NCBI GenBank assembly: GCA_900548895.1
Contig: URLZ01000018.1
Coordinates: 1-42,586 of the forward strand
DNA: 42,586 bases
Direction: 5' to 3'
DNA from: an uncultured Akkermansia sp.
Lineage (GTDB): Bacteria > Verrucomicrobiota > Verrucomicrobiia > Verrucomicrobiales > Akkermansiaceae
The stretch's first letter is position 1, and each line of letters starts with the position of its first letter. The notes under the pieces were generated by a model. It was given only the letters and a program-made list of their open reading frames with translations. It ran no database searches and was not told the DNA's origin. A program made the translations under genes and the position numbers. This document shows, piece after piece, positions 33,370-42,477 of the stretch.

Positions 33370-34422
33370 TTAGGCGATCAGGCGCCCGCCCTTCAGGTGC
33401 ACAACGGGCAGGGGAGGCTCCTCCCCGTGCAGCCAGTCCAAGTGCGTCGTCGTGATGAATACCTGCGTCTCCTCCGGCAGCCGAGCCAGCAGCGCCCGGC
33501 GCCGCGCCGGATCCAGCTCGCCGAAAACATCATCGATCAGCAAAATCGGCGCCATGCCCGTCTCCGCCTCCAGCAGCGAAGCCTGCGCCAGCTGCAGAGC
33601 CGTGGCCAGCGTGCGCTGCTGCCCCTCCGAGGCAAAAGCCGCAGCATCAGCCCCGGCAATGCGCAGCAGAAAATCATCGCGGTGCGGGCCGACGGAGGTG
33701 AAGCCCAGCCGCTCATCATCGGGTAGGCTGCGCTCCAGTGCCTCGGCCAGAGGCAACTTCGTCGACGGGCGGTAAATCAACTCCACACTCTCGCCACCGC
33801 CCGCAATGCCCGCATGCTGCTCGCCAACCTGCGGCTGCAGCAAATCGAGAAGCTGGCGCCGCATCGACGTCAGCGCATCGCCATGGCGGCTGAGCACATC
33901 CGCGAAACTCCGCAGAGCTGCTCCGTTGCGCCGAGGCTGGCGCAGCAGCGCGTTGCGCGACCGCAGAGCCTTGCGGTAGGCTTGCAGCGACGCCCGGTAG
34001 GCCGGGTGCCACTGCGCGCCGAGAAAGTCCAGATAGGCGCGGCGCTGCTCGGCATTGCCGCTCACCAGCCCGATATCGCCGTTGCCCAGCCACGTCACCG
34101 GCGGCGCCCCGTGCAGATAGTCCGCAAAATCGCGGCAGACTGCCCCGCGGAAACTCAGCTCAAGCCGCCGATCTTGCCAGCGCACGCGCCGCGTGCCCTC
34201 CGTCGCATCCAGAGAGACCCCGAAGGCCCCGCTCCCGTGGCTCGCCAGACGATCCAGCCGCGTCGCGCGCGGCGAATGCAGCGTGAGCGCGAAACAGAGC
34301 GCCTCCAGCAGACTCGTCTTGCCCTGCGCATTGCTGCCCAGCAGCAGAGCCCCTTCCGCGGGAATCTCCCAGCGCAGAGAAGAGTAGCAGCGAAAACTGC
34401 TCAGCCGCAGCGAATGAAGCAT
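33370..34422 (-). CDS. recF: DNA replication and repair protein RecF
   Basis: A 350-residue SMC-like ATPase that loads RecA at gaps. Walker A GSNAQGKT (29-36), the ABC signature region ASEGQQRTLATALQLA, Walker B PILLIDDVFGELD and FITTTHLDWL at the end are all present. The start MLHSLRLSSFRCYSSL at 34422 is taken in preference to a 14-codon extension. It follows the plsC-like gene by 16 nt, probably in one transcript. It is not next to dnaA/dnaN here. Confidence 0.94.
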   Translation of the reverse strand: MLHSLRLSSFRCYSSLRWEIPAEGALLLGSNAQGKTSLLEALCFALTLHSPRATRLDRLASHGSGAFGVSLDATEGTRRVRWQDRRLELSFRGAVCRDFADYLHGAPPVTWLGNGDIGLVSGNAEQRRAYLDFLGAQWHPAYRASLQAYRKALRSRNALLRQPRRNGAALRSFADVLSRHGDALTSMRRQLLDLLQPQVGEQHAGIAGGGESVELIYRPSTKLPLAEALERSLPDDERLGFTSVGPHRDDFLLRIAGADAAAFASEGQQRTLATALQLAQASLLEAETGMAPILLIDDVFGELDPARRRALLARLPEETQVFITTTHLDWLHGEEPPLPVVHLKGGRLIA

Positions 34423-34438
34423 GAGCGTCAGAAGCGCA

Positions 34439-35065
34439 TCAGTAGCGCGTCGGCAGCGCCGCAATAGCCTCCATCACCTTGTGACCGATCGCCCGCTGCT
34501 CATCGCGCGTGCGCGCCCGGAGCTCCTGCGGCGTGAAGCTGATCGGGTCTCCGATGGAGAGCGTAATCGGGCGCAGGCGCAGGCGGGTGCTGTGAATCGG
34601 CAGGCAATCATAGGCCCCCTCAATGCGGATCGGCTGCACCGGAACCGTCGCCAGACGGCTGATGATCAGCCCGATGCCGGGCATCGCCTCGTGAATCTTG
34701 CCGTCGGGTGATCGCGAGCCCTCCGGGAAAATCACAATGGGCTCGCCGGCGCGCACCATGCGCAGCACCCTCATGATGCTGGCCGGATCCGGCCGCTCCT
34801 GATCAATCGGCAGCGCCCGGCAGTGCGGCAGCAGGCGGTGCATCAGCGGGTGATCAAAGAGCGTCTTGCGCGCCAGAAAGTACACCGGGCGCTCGAAGAG
34901 CTGCCCCACCATCGGAGGATCCAGAAAACTCTGATGGTTGACCACATAGACACAGGGCCCCTCCTCAATCAGCTTCCGCCGCCCGATGACCTTCAGATCA
35001 AAAAAGGCGCGAGCCAGCCCTCGCACAATGTGGTAGCCGATAAAATACGTGAGGTTCATCTTCAT
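34439..35065 (-). CDS. plsC: 1-acyl-glycerol-3-phosphate acyltransferase (PlsC family)
   Basis: 208 residues. PlsC-type enzymes transfer an acyl chain to lysophosphatidic acid at the inner membrane. The catalytic HX4D motif is NHQSFLD (H44, D49). The second block FPEGSRSPDG and the later IEGAYDCLP region are present, and the N-terminal segment TYFIGYHIVRGLARAF is membrane-seeking. Start: ATG 35065 or ATG 35059 (MNLTYF). A GAATAT with an upstream TTACAC at 18 bp lies 8 nt from the second ATG, which fits the leaderless rule of this window. It sits 158 nt from cmk upstream and is followed by recF. Confidence 0.85.
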   Translation of the reverse strand: MKMNLTYFIGYHIVRGLARAFFDLKVIGRRKLIEEGPCVYVVNHQSFLDPPMVGQLFERPVYFLARKTLFDHPLMHRLLPHCRALPIDQERPDPASIMRVLRMVRAGEPIVIFPEGSRSPDGKIHEAMPGIGLIISRLATVPVQPIRIEGAYDCLPIHSTRLRLRPITLSIGDPISFTPQELRARTRDEQRAIGHKVMEAIAALPTRY

Positions 35066-35223
35066 AAATATTCCGCGTGCGTGTGAAGTGCGTGTAAAAA
35101 ACGTAGAGTCACTCGTTGACCCGTCCTTGCCGAAACAATCACCGAGACCCGAGCGTGGGAGCTTCATTCCCTGCCGAGCGCACCGAGCGTCTCTGCCTTG
35201 ACAGGAGGAAGCTGCACGTCGCC

Positions 35224-35868
35224 TCAGGCCTGAGCCAGGCGGCTGATGACATCATCGGCAATCAGATCGACAACCTGCGCAATGCTCATCTCCGACGTAT
35301 CCACCAGCTTCGCATCCGGCGCCTGCACCAAAGGAGCACAGGCGCGCTGGCTGTCCTTGCGATCGCGCTCCGCAATCGAATCCGTCAGCCCCTGAGCCGC
35401 GCGACGAGCCGCGCGCACCTCCTCCGAAGCCGTCACGAAATACTTGAACGGCGTCTCGGGAAACACCACCGTGCCGATATCGCGCCCCTCCATCACCACC
35501 GCCTCGCGGCGATTGTACTCGCGCTGCCGCTCCACCAGATACGCCCGCACCTGCGGAATCGACGCCACCGACGACACCTGCGCATTCGTCTCCGGCGCCG
35601 TCAGCTCATCGCCCAGCTCGCGCCCCTCGCAGAGCACGCAGGAAACCGCCCCCTTTTTGCCGAAACTCAGCGGCAGCTCGGGCAGCGCCCGAACAACAGC
35701 CTCCGTATCCGCCGGATCAATACCCCGCTGCAGCAAACACCACGTCACCGCGCGATACATCGCACCCGTATTGATGAACGTGAAGCCAAGGCGCTCGGCA
35801 AGCAAGCGCGCAACCGTAGACTTGCCCGATGCAGCCGGGCCGTCGATAGCGATGGCGGGAGGATTCAT
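35224..35868 (-). CDS. cmk: Cytidylate kinase (internal start of the NadD-Cmk frame)
   Basis: 214 residues. Phosphorylates CMP/dCMP with ATP. Starts MNPPAIAIDGPAASGKSTVAR, a textbook Cmk N-terminus with its P-loop, then FINTGAMYRAVTW, EGRDIGTVVFP and the C-terminal SIAERDRKDSQRACAPL region. A sigma-70-like promoter lies 8 nt before this ATG, so a free Cmk is expected. However, there is no stop between this gene and the upstream nadD frame, which runs into it without a frame change (see the fusion entry). The product is certain; whether it also exists as a fusion is not. Confidence 0.92.
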   Translation of the reverse strand: MNPPAIAIDGPAASGKSTVARLLAERLGFTFINTGAMYRAVTWCLLQRGIDPADTEAVVRALPELPLSFGKKGAVSCVLCEGRELGDELTAPETNAQVSSVASIPQVRAYLVERQREYNRREAVVMEGRDIGTVVFPETPFKYFVTASEEVRAARRAAQGLTDSIAERDRKDSQRACAPLVQAPDAKLVDTSEMSIAQVVDLIADDVISRLAQA

Positions 35869-36714
35869 ATGAACGGATTGTAGCGCAGAGGGCCGGGCAT
35901 TGTCCAGCCTAAACCGCCCGCAGGAGCAAAAGAGGCGCTGCACCGCCACCGCCAAATCCCCCGGCATCTGCCCCGCCGGCACAGGCTCCCCGCGCAGCAG
36001 CGCCTCGCGGATCGCCGACGAAGACGCCGGATGCCGCGCCACAATAAAACGCACCCGCAGCCCCGGGCGCTCCAGCGGCGCACCCTCCCCGCGGTGATAA
36101 ACAATGAAGCGCAGATGCCTCGCCAGCCAATCGAAGCGCGCCCAGCGGTGCAGCTCATTCCACTGATCCGTCCCCATCAGCCAGCAGAGCTCATCCTGCG
36201 GATGCAGGCGTTGCCAGCACTCCACCAAGCGCCAGGTCCAGCTCGGCGGCGGCAACTCCAAATCCAGCGTCGACACCTCCATCCCCCGCTCGCCGCGCAG
36301 CGCCCGCCGCAGCAGCCAGAGCCGCACCCCCGTCGCAAACAGCGGAGGCCGCTGCAACTTGAAAGGCGAAAGCCTCGCCGGTAAAAACACAACCCGATCA
36401 GCCTCATCAGACTCCAGCACCGCCCGAGCCATCGCCAGATGACCGCCGTGCACCGGGTCAAAACTCCCGCCGAAAAGACACACCCGGCGCCCGCATCCCG
36501 GCAAACCTTCCGCCGTCGGTGAGTTCGCTGCAGAATCGCTCACGAACTCCTTCGTCGCAGACGGAGACGCCACCGGATTCTCCGCCAGCGGCATCCCCTC
36601 CGGCTGAACCACTGCGTCGGACATCGCCTCGGACGCCTCGATGTGCGCCTCCGGCATCCCCTCCGGCATCCCCTCCGGCATCTCGGACCCGGCAGCCCCC
36701 ATCGGCGGCATCAT
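35224..36714 (-). CDS. nadD: NadD-Cmk in-frame fused reading frame (nicotinate-nucleotide adenylyltransferase + cytidylate kinase)
   Basis: From the ATG at 36714 one uninterrupted frame gives 496 residues. Residues 1-76 are a Met/Pro/Glu/Ser-rich linker including MPEG repeats. Residues 77 to about 262 are NadD, with FGGSFDPVHGGHLAMA, the MGTDQWNELHRW block and the PASSSAIREALLRG signature; it makes deamido-NAD from NaMN and ATP. Residues from about 263 to 282 are encoded by the DNA holding the cmk promoter, and 283-496 are Cmk. NadD alone normally ends near 190-210 residues. A one-base insertion in the GGTTTAGG region would restore a stop, so a recent indel or a sequencing error could have created the fusion. 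The start overlaps the M23 peptidase stop (TGATG) behind a GGAGGG ribosome binding site. Confidence 0.75.
   Translation of the reverse strand: MMPPMGAAGSEMPEGMPEGMPEAHIEASEAMSDAVVQPEGMPLAENPVASPSATKEFVSDSAANSPTAEGLPGCGRRVCLFGGSFDPVHGGHLAMARAVLESDEADRVVFLPARLSPFKLQRPPLFATGVRLWLLRRALRGERGMEVSTLDLELPPPSWTWRLVECWQRLHPQDELCWLMGTDQWNELHRWARFDWLARHLRFIVYHRGEGAPLERPGLRVRFIVARHPASSSAIREALLRGEPVPAGQMPGDLAVAVQRLFCSCGRFRLDNARPSALQSVHMNPPAIAIDGPAASGKSTVARLLAERLGFTFINTGAMYRAVTWCLLQRGIDPADTEAVVRALPELPLSFGKKGAVSCVLCEGRELGDELTAPETNAQVSSVASIPQVRAYLVERQREYNRREAVVMEGRDIGTVVFPETPFKYFVTASEEVRAARRAAQGLTDSIAERDRKDSQRACAPLVQAPDAKLVDTSEMSIAQVVDLIADDVISRLAQA
35877..35906 (-). promoter_or_regulatory. cmk promoter inside the NadD-Cmk frame
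   Basis: Minus strand TGGACA (35906-35901), 18 bp, TACAAT (35882-35877), 8 nt before the cmk ATG. It is translated as linker if the fusion is real. Confidence 0.6.
36649..36684 (-). repeat. 12-bp tandem repeat in the NadD N-terminal extension
   Basis: Three tandem 12-mers (plus-strand form CTCCGGCATCCC, the third with one change). In the coding direction they read MPEG, and each copy carries a GGAGG directly before an ATG. Confidence 0.85.
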
Positions 36715-37406
36715 CACAGACCCTCCGTATCCTTGTAGGGCAGGAAGCAGCCGATCGGCATCTTGATAAACTTCTCCTCCGGCTTCAGACGGCGGAGACT
36801 CTTGATAAAGCGCGACAAATCGCCGTAATTGGCCGCCGTCTTGGGAATCCCCTGGTGCCCGCAATTCGCCAGCACATTGAAGTGCAGCTCCGCATGCAGG
36901 TGAGCCGGGAACATCCCGCGATTCGTCCCGATCGTCCCGATCTGATCACCGCGGCGCACCAGCTGGCCCAACTGCACATCAATGCGATCCAAATGCGCGT
37001 AAAGCGTTTGGCAGCAAAGCACCTTGCCCGAGCCCGGATCACGGAACGCGTGGCGCACAATCACCACCTTACCCCAGCGGCCGCGCGCATCAGCCGCATA
37101 GGTCACAAGACCGTGGCCGATCGTATAAACCGGGTCTCCGAGATCCGAATTGCCGCCACCCACACCATTCCAGTCCTCACCCATGTGGCGAGGCGTGCGC
37201 AAACGCAGACCGCGAGACTTGTAATAACCCTCTGCGTCAGGCTTGCCGACAGGAAAATCAAAACCATCCGCGAGCGGCACAAAAGCCCACTTGCCGTCCT
37301 CAGTCTTCCGCGCCATGGTGGCAGCCTCCGCCGCACTGAACAGCACCATCACCATCGCCAAGAGAGCCGGAAGAACCGCCATCATCAGTCTGCCGCGCAT
37401 GAACAT
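36714..37406 (-). CDS. M23 family peptidase, exported
   Basis: 230 residues with an N-terminal signal or anchor segment (MFMRGRLMMAVLPALLAMVMV, cleavage likely near AEA-A). LytM/M23 zinc motifs: H74-x3-D78 in RHMGEDWN, YAHLDRIDV, and HLH (169-171) in AHLHAELHF. The domain acts on peptidoglycan cross-bridges in the periplasm; the metal ligands appear complete, so it may be active rather than an EnvC-type activator. A longer insert between the two halves (GRWGKVVIVRHAFRDPGSGK) is usual for the family. The start is chosen from the promoter 6 nt upstream. The stop overlaps the nadD start. Confidence 0.88.
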   Translation of the reverse strand: MFMRGRLMMAVLPALLAMVMVLFSAAEAATMARKTEDGKWAFVPLADGFDFPVGKPDAEGYYKSRGLRLRTPRHMGEDWNGVGGGNSDLGDPVYTIGHGLVTYAADARGRWGKVVIVRHAFRDPGSGKVLCCQTLYAHLDRIDVQLGQLVRRGDQIGTIGTNRGMFPAHLHAELHFNVLANCGHQGIPKTAANYGDLSRFIKSLRRLKPEEKFIKMPIGCFLPYKDTEGL

Positions 37407-37412
37407 GCCCGC

Positions 37413-37441
37413 ATGCTACCATGTTCCGCCCCCCATTTCAA
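37413..37441 (-). promoter_or_regulatory. M23 peptidase-nadD promoter, leaderless spacing
   Basis: Minus strand TTGAAA (37441-37436), 17 bp, TAGCAT (37418-37413), then 6 nt to the ATG at 37406, so the transcript could start at the A of ATG. Confidence 0.65.
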
Positions 37442-37448
37442 GCAGTAA

Positions 37449-39425
<1,977 letters not shown>

Positions 39426-39464
39426 GCGAGGGCACACCGGGCCGAGAACGCCCGCAGAACACAA

Positions 39465-39504
39465 GCACAAAAGCCGCCGGCGTGATGTCCGGCGGCTTTT
39501 GTGC
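39465..39504. terminator. Bidirectional terminator between thiC and dusB
   Basis: A perfect 16-bp stem (39465-39480, 39489-39504), 8-nt loop, with A and T runs inside the stem (AAAA/TTTT) that serve both strands. Confidence 0.82.
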
Positions 39505-39545
39505 GTCCGGGGCCTCGGGAACAAACCCCGAGCCCCTGCGGCAAG

Positions 39546-39628
39546 CCTCATCGCCAACAGCCTCATTGCCAACAGCCTCAGCCCACCGCCCTCAACCCGG
39601 CAGCAGAGCCCTCAGCCCGGCAGCAGCG
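39546..39628. repeat. Short tandem duplications at the 3' end of dusB
   Basis: Two 15-mers CCTCATCGCCAACAG (39546-39575, one change) and two 20-mers (39589-39608 and 39609-39628, two or so changes). The second pair duplicates the codons and stop region at the end of dusB. Confidence 0.75.
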
Positions 39629-40589
39629 GCTTCAGCAGAGACTCCAACTCCGCATAACTCGCCACCCGAGAAAGCGCCGGCCGCAGCGGCTTCGAGCCCG
39701 GAATCCCCTTCGCATAGGCCAGCAAGCGAGCCCTCATAGCCCTCATCGTCGGCAACTCCGCCCCATAGTGCCCACTCTCCAGCGCCAGGCGCGTGTGGCG
39801 TAGCATCAGAGCAATCCGCTCCTCCACCGGCGGCTCCGGCAGCACCTCCCCCGTGCGCAAATAATGCTTCGCCAGCCGAAAAATCCACGGCGCATGCATC
39901 GCCGCGCGGCCGATCATCACCCCCGCCAGCGCCGTCTCCTCCCGCGCCCGCTTCACCTGCATCGGCGTCGCCAGATCACCATTGCCGATCACCGGAATAG
40001 ACACCAGCCGAGCGCACCGGTCAATCATCCCCCAGTCCGCCGAGCCCCCGTACTGCTGCGCCCGCGTCCGGCCGTGAATCACGAGCGCCTGCACCCCCAC
40101 ATCCTCCAAGCGGCGCACCGCCTCCGGCGCATTCACGTGCTCCGCATCCCAGCCCAGCCGCAGCTTCACCGTCACCGGGCAAAGCCCCTCCAGCGCCCGC
40201 ACCATCGCCCCCGCCGCCCGCTGCAGCAGCGGCAAATCCCGCAGCAGAGACGAGCCCCCGTTCTTGCCCACCACCTTCGGCACCGGGCAGCCCGCATTCA
40301 AATCCAGAAAATCCGGGTGCAACTCCTCCGCAATCCGGCGAGACGCCTCCGCCAAATGCTCCGGATTACTGCCGAACACCTGCACCCCCAGCGGGCGATG
40401 CGACTCCTCAAACTCCACATAGCGACGATTGCGCTCCCACGCCTGCAACACACCCTCGGCAGACACAAACTCCGTCACCATCACATCCGCCCCCTCCTCC
40501 TTGCAGAGCGAGCGGAAAATCGGATCCGTCACCCCCGCCATCGGCGCCAGATACAGCGGAAACCCCTTCAACCAAGGCATCGTCGTCAT
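39612..40589 (-). CDS. dusB: tRNA-dihydrouridine synthase, DusB type
   Basis: A 325-residue FMN enzyme that reduces specific uridines in tRNA. MPWLKGFPLYLAPMAGVTD at the start is the FMN-site block. The catalytic Cys is in LNAGCPVPKVV, followed by KNGGSSLL, VTVKLRLGW, VIHGRTRAQQY, PVIGNGDL and MIGRAAMHAPW. All are DusB/DusA hallmarks; I favour DusB from general similarity. Fifteen upstream codons are open but contain the promoter. The C-terminus carries a small duplication at its stop. Confidence 0.92.
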   Translation of the reverse strand: MTTMPWLKGFPLYLAPMAGVTDPIFRSLCKEEGADVMVTEFVSAEGVLQAWERNRRYVEFEESHRPLGVQVFGSNPEHLAEASRRIAEELHPDFLDLNAGCPVPKVVGKNGGSSLLRDLPLLQRAAGAMVRALEGLCPVTVKLRLGWDAEHVNAPEAVRRLEDVGVQALVIHGRTRAQQYGGSADWGMIDRCARLVSIPVIGNGDLATPMQVKRAREETALAGVMIGRAAMHAPWIFRLAKHYLRTGEVLPEPPVEERIALMLRHTRLALESGHYGAELPTMRAMRARLLAYAKGIPGSKPLRPALSRVASYAELESLLKPLLPG

Positions 40590-40596
40590 ACCCCGC

Positions 40597-40625
40597 ATCC
40601 TACCACAGCCACCCGCCCCATGCAA
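40597..40625 (-). promoter_or_regulatory. dusB promoter, leaderless spacing
   Basis: Minus strand TTGCAT (40625-40620), 17 bp, TAGGAT (40602-40597), then 7 nt to the ATG at 40589. Confidence 0.65.
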
Positions 40626-40686
40626 GCCCGCCATGCCTCAGGCCCCCGCCGGCCCCCACTCCGCGCGCACCGCCCGGGCAGCCGCC

Positions 40687-41490
40687 TCAGCGATACGTCG
40701 CGCAGCGATTCAGCCACCCCTGCAACCAGCGAGACTCCCCGCGAGACGCCGGCGCATTCTGCACCCGCCGGCGCAGCACGGCCGCCGCCGCCCGAGAAAA
40801 CTCCGCCGTCGCCGCGCGCCCCTGCGGATAGCCGCGCATCTCCTCCAGCACCTGAAGCAGCCCCCAGCCCTGCCCGCGGTAGCGCTCCGACGCCTTCGTC
40901 CCCTCACCCTTGAAATTCACATAATCCACCAAGCAATACATCCCCTGCGTCGTCGCCGCCAAAGCCCGGTAGCGCGCCTGCACATCCTGCGGGCGCGACG
41001 AGCAACTCATCATGCGCCCCAGAGCCTCGCGCGAGCGCAGCACAATAAACTCCGTCTGCAAGCGCACATGCCCCGCCAGCCAGCGGCGCATCGCATCCGC
41101 CCGGCCGCTGCGATCCGCGAGAAAAGCCTGCTTGTTCGCCCACGGCGCATCCCCCAGAAAGAACGACGGCACCTGCACCCCGCGCTGCCGAGCATACGCC
41201 ACAAAGCGCGGGAAACTCTCATCAAAAGGAGCCTGCACCCCCGCCGGGAACCAAATGAAATGCCCGATGCCCAGCGACGGAAAATCCTCCCCCGCATTCC
41301 AAGACACCAGCCCCTCCGTCGAACCCGCGCACTCATTCTGCCAAATGCGGCGCCCCAGCGCATCGAGATTCAGCGCCCCGGCAGCACCCGCTGCCGCACG
41401 CTCCCCCCGCGCCCCCGAAGCATCCCGCTGCGCGGGCACAGCGCAGGACACCAGACACAAAGGCAAAGCCAGATAAAACATCAACCTCAT
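40687..41490 (-). CDS. Lipoprotein with lysozyme-like motif
   Basis: 267 residues. A signal sequence with lipobox LVSC (Cys 16) predicts a lipid-anchored envelope protein. After an Ala/Gly-rich linker the domain reads GRRIWQNECAGSTEGLVSW, then FPSLGIGHFIWFPAG. A Glu-containing helix followed by a G-x-GH turn resembles the catalytic site layout of phage-type lysozymes (Glu, then TIGYGH). The order fits but the spacing is longer, so glycan cleavage is inference. The rest is helical, with VDYVNFKGEG, YRGQGWGLLQVL, and Arg/Ala-rich helices. I know of similar uncharacterised proteins but no defined function. The promoter is 8 nt upstream, so the gene is leaderless. Confidence 0.75.
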   Translation of the reverse strand: MRLMFYLALPLCLVSCAVPAQRDASGARGERAAAGAAGALNLDALGRRIWQNECAGSTEGLVSWNAGEDFPSLGIGHFIWFPAGVQAPFDESFPRFVAYARQRGVQVPSFFLGDAPWANKQAFLADRSGRADAMRRWLAGHVRLQTEFIVLRSREALGRMMSCSSRPQDVQARYRALAATTQGMYCLVDYVNFKGEGTKASERYRGQGWGLLQVLEEMRGYPQGRAATAEFSRAAAAVLRRRVQNAPASRGESRWLQGWLNRCATYR

Positions 41491-41498
41491 ACCCCCTC

Positions 41499-41526
41499 AT
41501 TCTAGCAGCTCCTCCCCACCTGTAAA
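41499..41526 (-). promoter_or_regulatory. Promoter of the lysozyme-like lipoprotein gene
   Basis: Minus strand TTTACA (41526-41521), 16 bp, TAGAAT (41504-41499), then 8 nt to the ATG at 41490. Confidence 0.6.
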
Positions 41527-41595
41527 GCCCAAGCCGCTGCTGCGGTGCAGAAAAGCAAGGCGCGAAAAAAAACGGAGAAAGTTCCGTCTTTGTGC

Positions 41596-41624
41596 TTGAC
41601 CTCTGCCTGCATTCGTGATATCTT
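41596..41624 (+). promoter_or_regulatory. rpsP promoter
   Basis: TTGACC (41596-41601), 17 bp, TATCTT (41619-41624), followed by GCTGTCCCG (41625-41633), nearly the same as at rpsU. The leader is about 65 nt, with AACAACCA at 41670-41677 and an AT-rich SD-less start region. Confidence 0.78.
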
Positions 41625-41695
41625 GCTGTCCCGCCTTGCAGTATTGCCCCGCGCAGAGGCTGCAAGTGGAACAACCAAAATATCACTTTTCAATT

Positions 41696-41941
41696 ATGGT
41701 AGCAATTCGTTTGAACCGTCAGGGCGCCAAGGATCGTCCTTACTACAAGATCGTCGTCGTTGACAGCCGTGATCGCCGCGATGGCGACTTCATCGAGCAG
41801 GTGGGCACCTACAACCCCATGGCTGAAGGCGTGAACTACACCCTTGACCTCGAAAAAGTCGACAAGTGGGTGAAGAACGGCGCCCAGCCGTCCGAAACCG
41901 TCGCCTCCATCATCAAGAAGGCTCGTGCTGCCCAGGCCTGA
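41696..41941 (+). CDS. rpsP: Ribosomal protein bS16
   Basis: An 81-residue small-subunit assembly protein. [40 protein letters not shown], the [20 protein letters not shown] block and a short Ala tail make the family certain. The ATG at 41696 is taken; an open extension of 27 codons runs back to the promoter. The usual partners rimM-trmD-rplS do not follow within the window, and a strong terminator closes the gene alone. Confidence 0.96.
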   Translation: MVAIRLNRQGAKDRPYYKIVVVDSRDRRDGDFIEQVGTYNPMAEGVNYTLDLEKVDKWVKNGAQPSETVASIIKKARAAQA

Positions 41942-41974
41942 GGCCACTGACCCTCTTTCCTTGGTTGTTTCTAG

Positions 41975-42006
41975 ACGCACCCTCGCAAGAGGGTGCGTTT
42001 CTTTTT
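41975..42006 (+). terminator. Intrinsic terminator of rpsP
   Basis: A perfect 10-bp stem ACGCACCCTC/GAGGGTGCGT with a GCAA tetraloop, followed by TTCTTTTT. Confidence 0.93.
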
Positions 42007-42477
42007 GCCCGAAGAGCAGGGCCTCTCTCACCCCACCGCACCGCCGGCGCGAGAAAAGCGCCACCCTCAAGAAGAGGCGTAAGCTTTCATCGCGTCTCTG
42101 CCCCTCAACCGCTCGCTGAGCCGATCCGGCTCCCCGCCCCTCACGTGACCCCTTCGCGGGCGCTCTCCCATCCTCTCCGCTGCGAGCGACGCGCGTCCGC
42201 CTCACATCACCCGGCACCACGCTCGCTGCATGCCCTTTGGCCACGGCTCCGCAGCAGCTACCTTTACGCCGCTCCCCCTCTGCGCGCTCACGCGCGCCCT
42301 CCAGCCGTGGCCATTGCGGCTTGCGGGCCCCACGCAGCACACCACCGCAGCCGCCGCACTCACGCGGGCCACCTGATCCCGCCCTGCGCTCGAAACGCCC
42401 CACCGCCCCACCCGTCCGGGGGCGAACAATCAAGCCCGCCTCAGTAAAACGGCAGCTTTGTCACGCAAACCGCGTCG
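42007..42477. other. Intergenic region, no gene seen
   Basis: A C-rich stretch of about 470 bp. Long frames on both strands (for example 42433-41690 minus) are Arg/Gly/Ala noise, and the minus one runs antisense through rpsP. No tRNA, tmRNA or RNase P RNA signature was recognised. Confidence 0.45.

Noticed and set aside
41690..42433. 247-residue minus-strand frame over rpsP
   Set aside because: Gly/Arg noise upstream, then exact antisense of rpsP. It also crosses the rpsP terminator.
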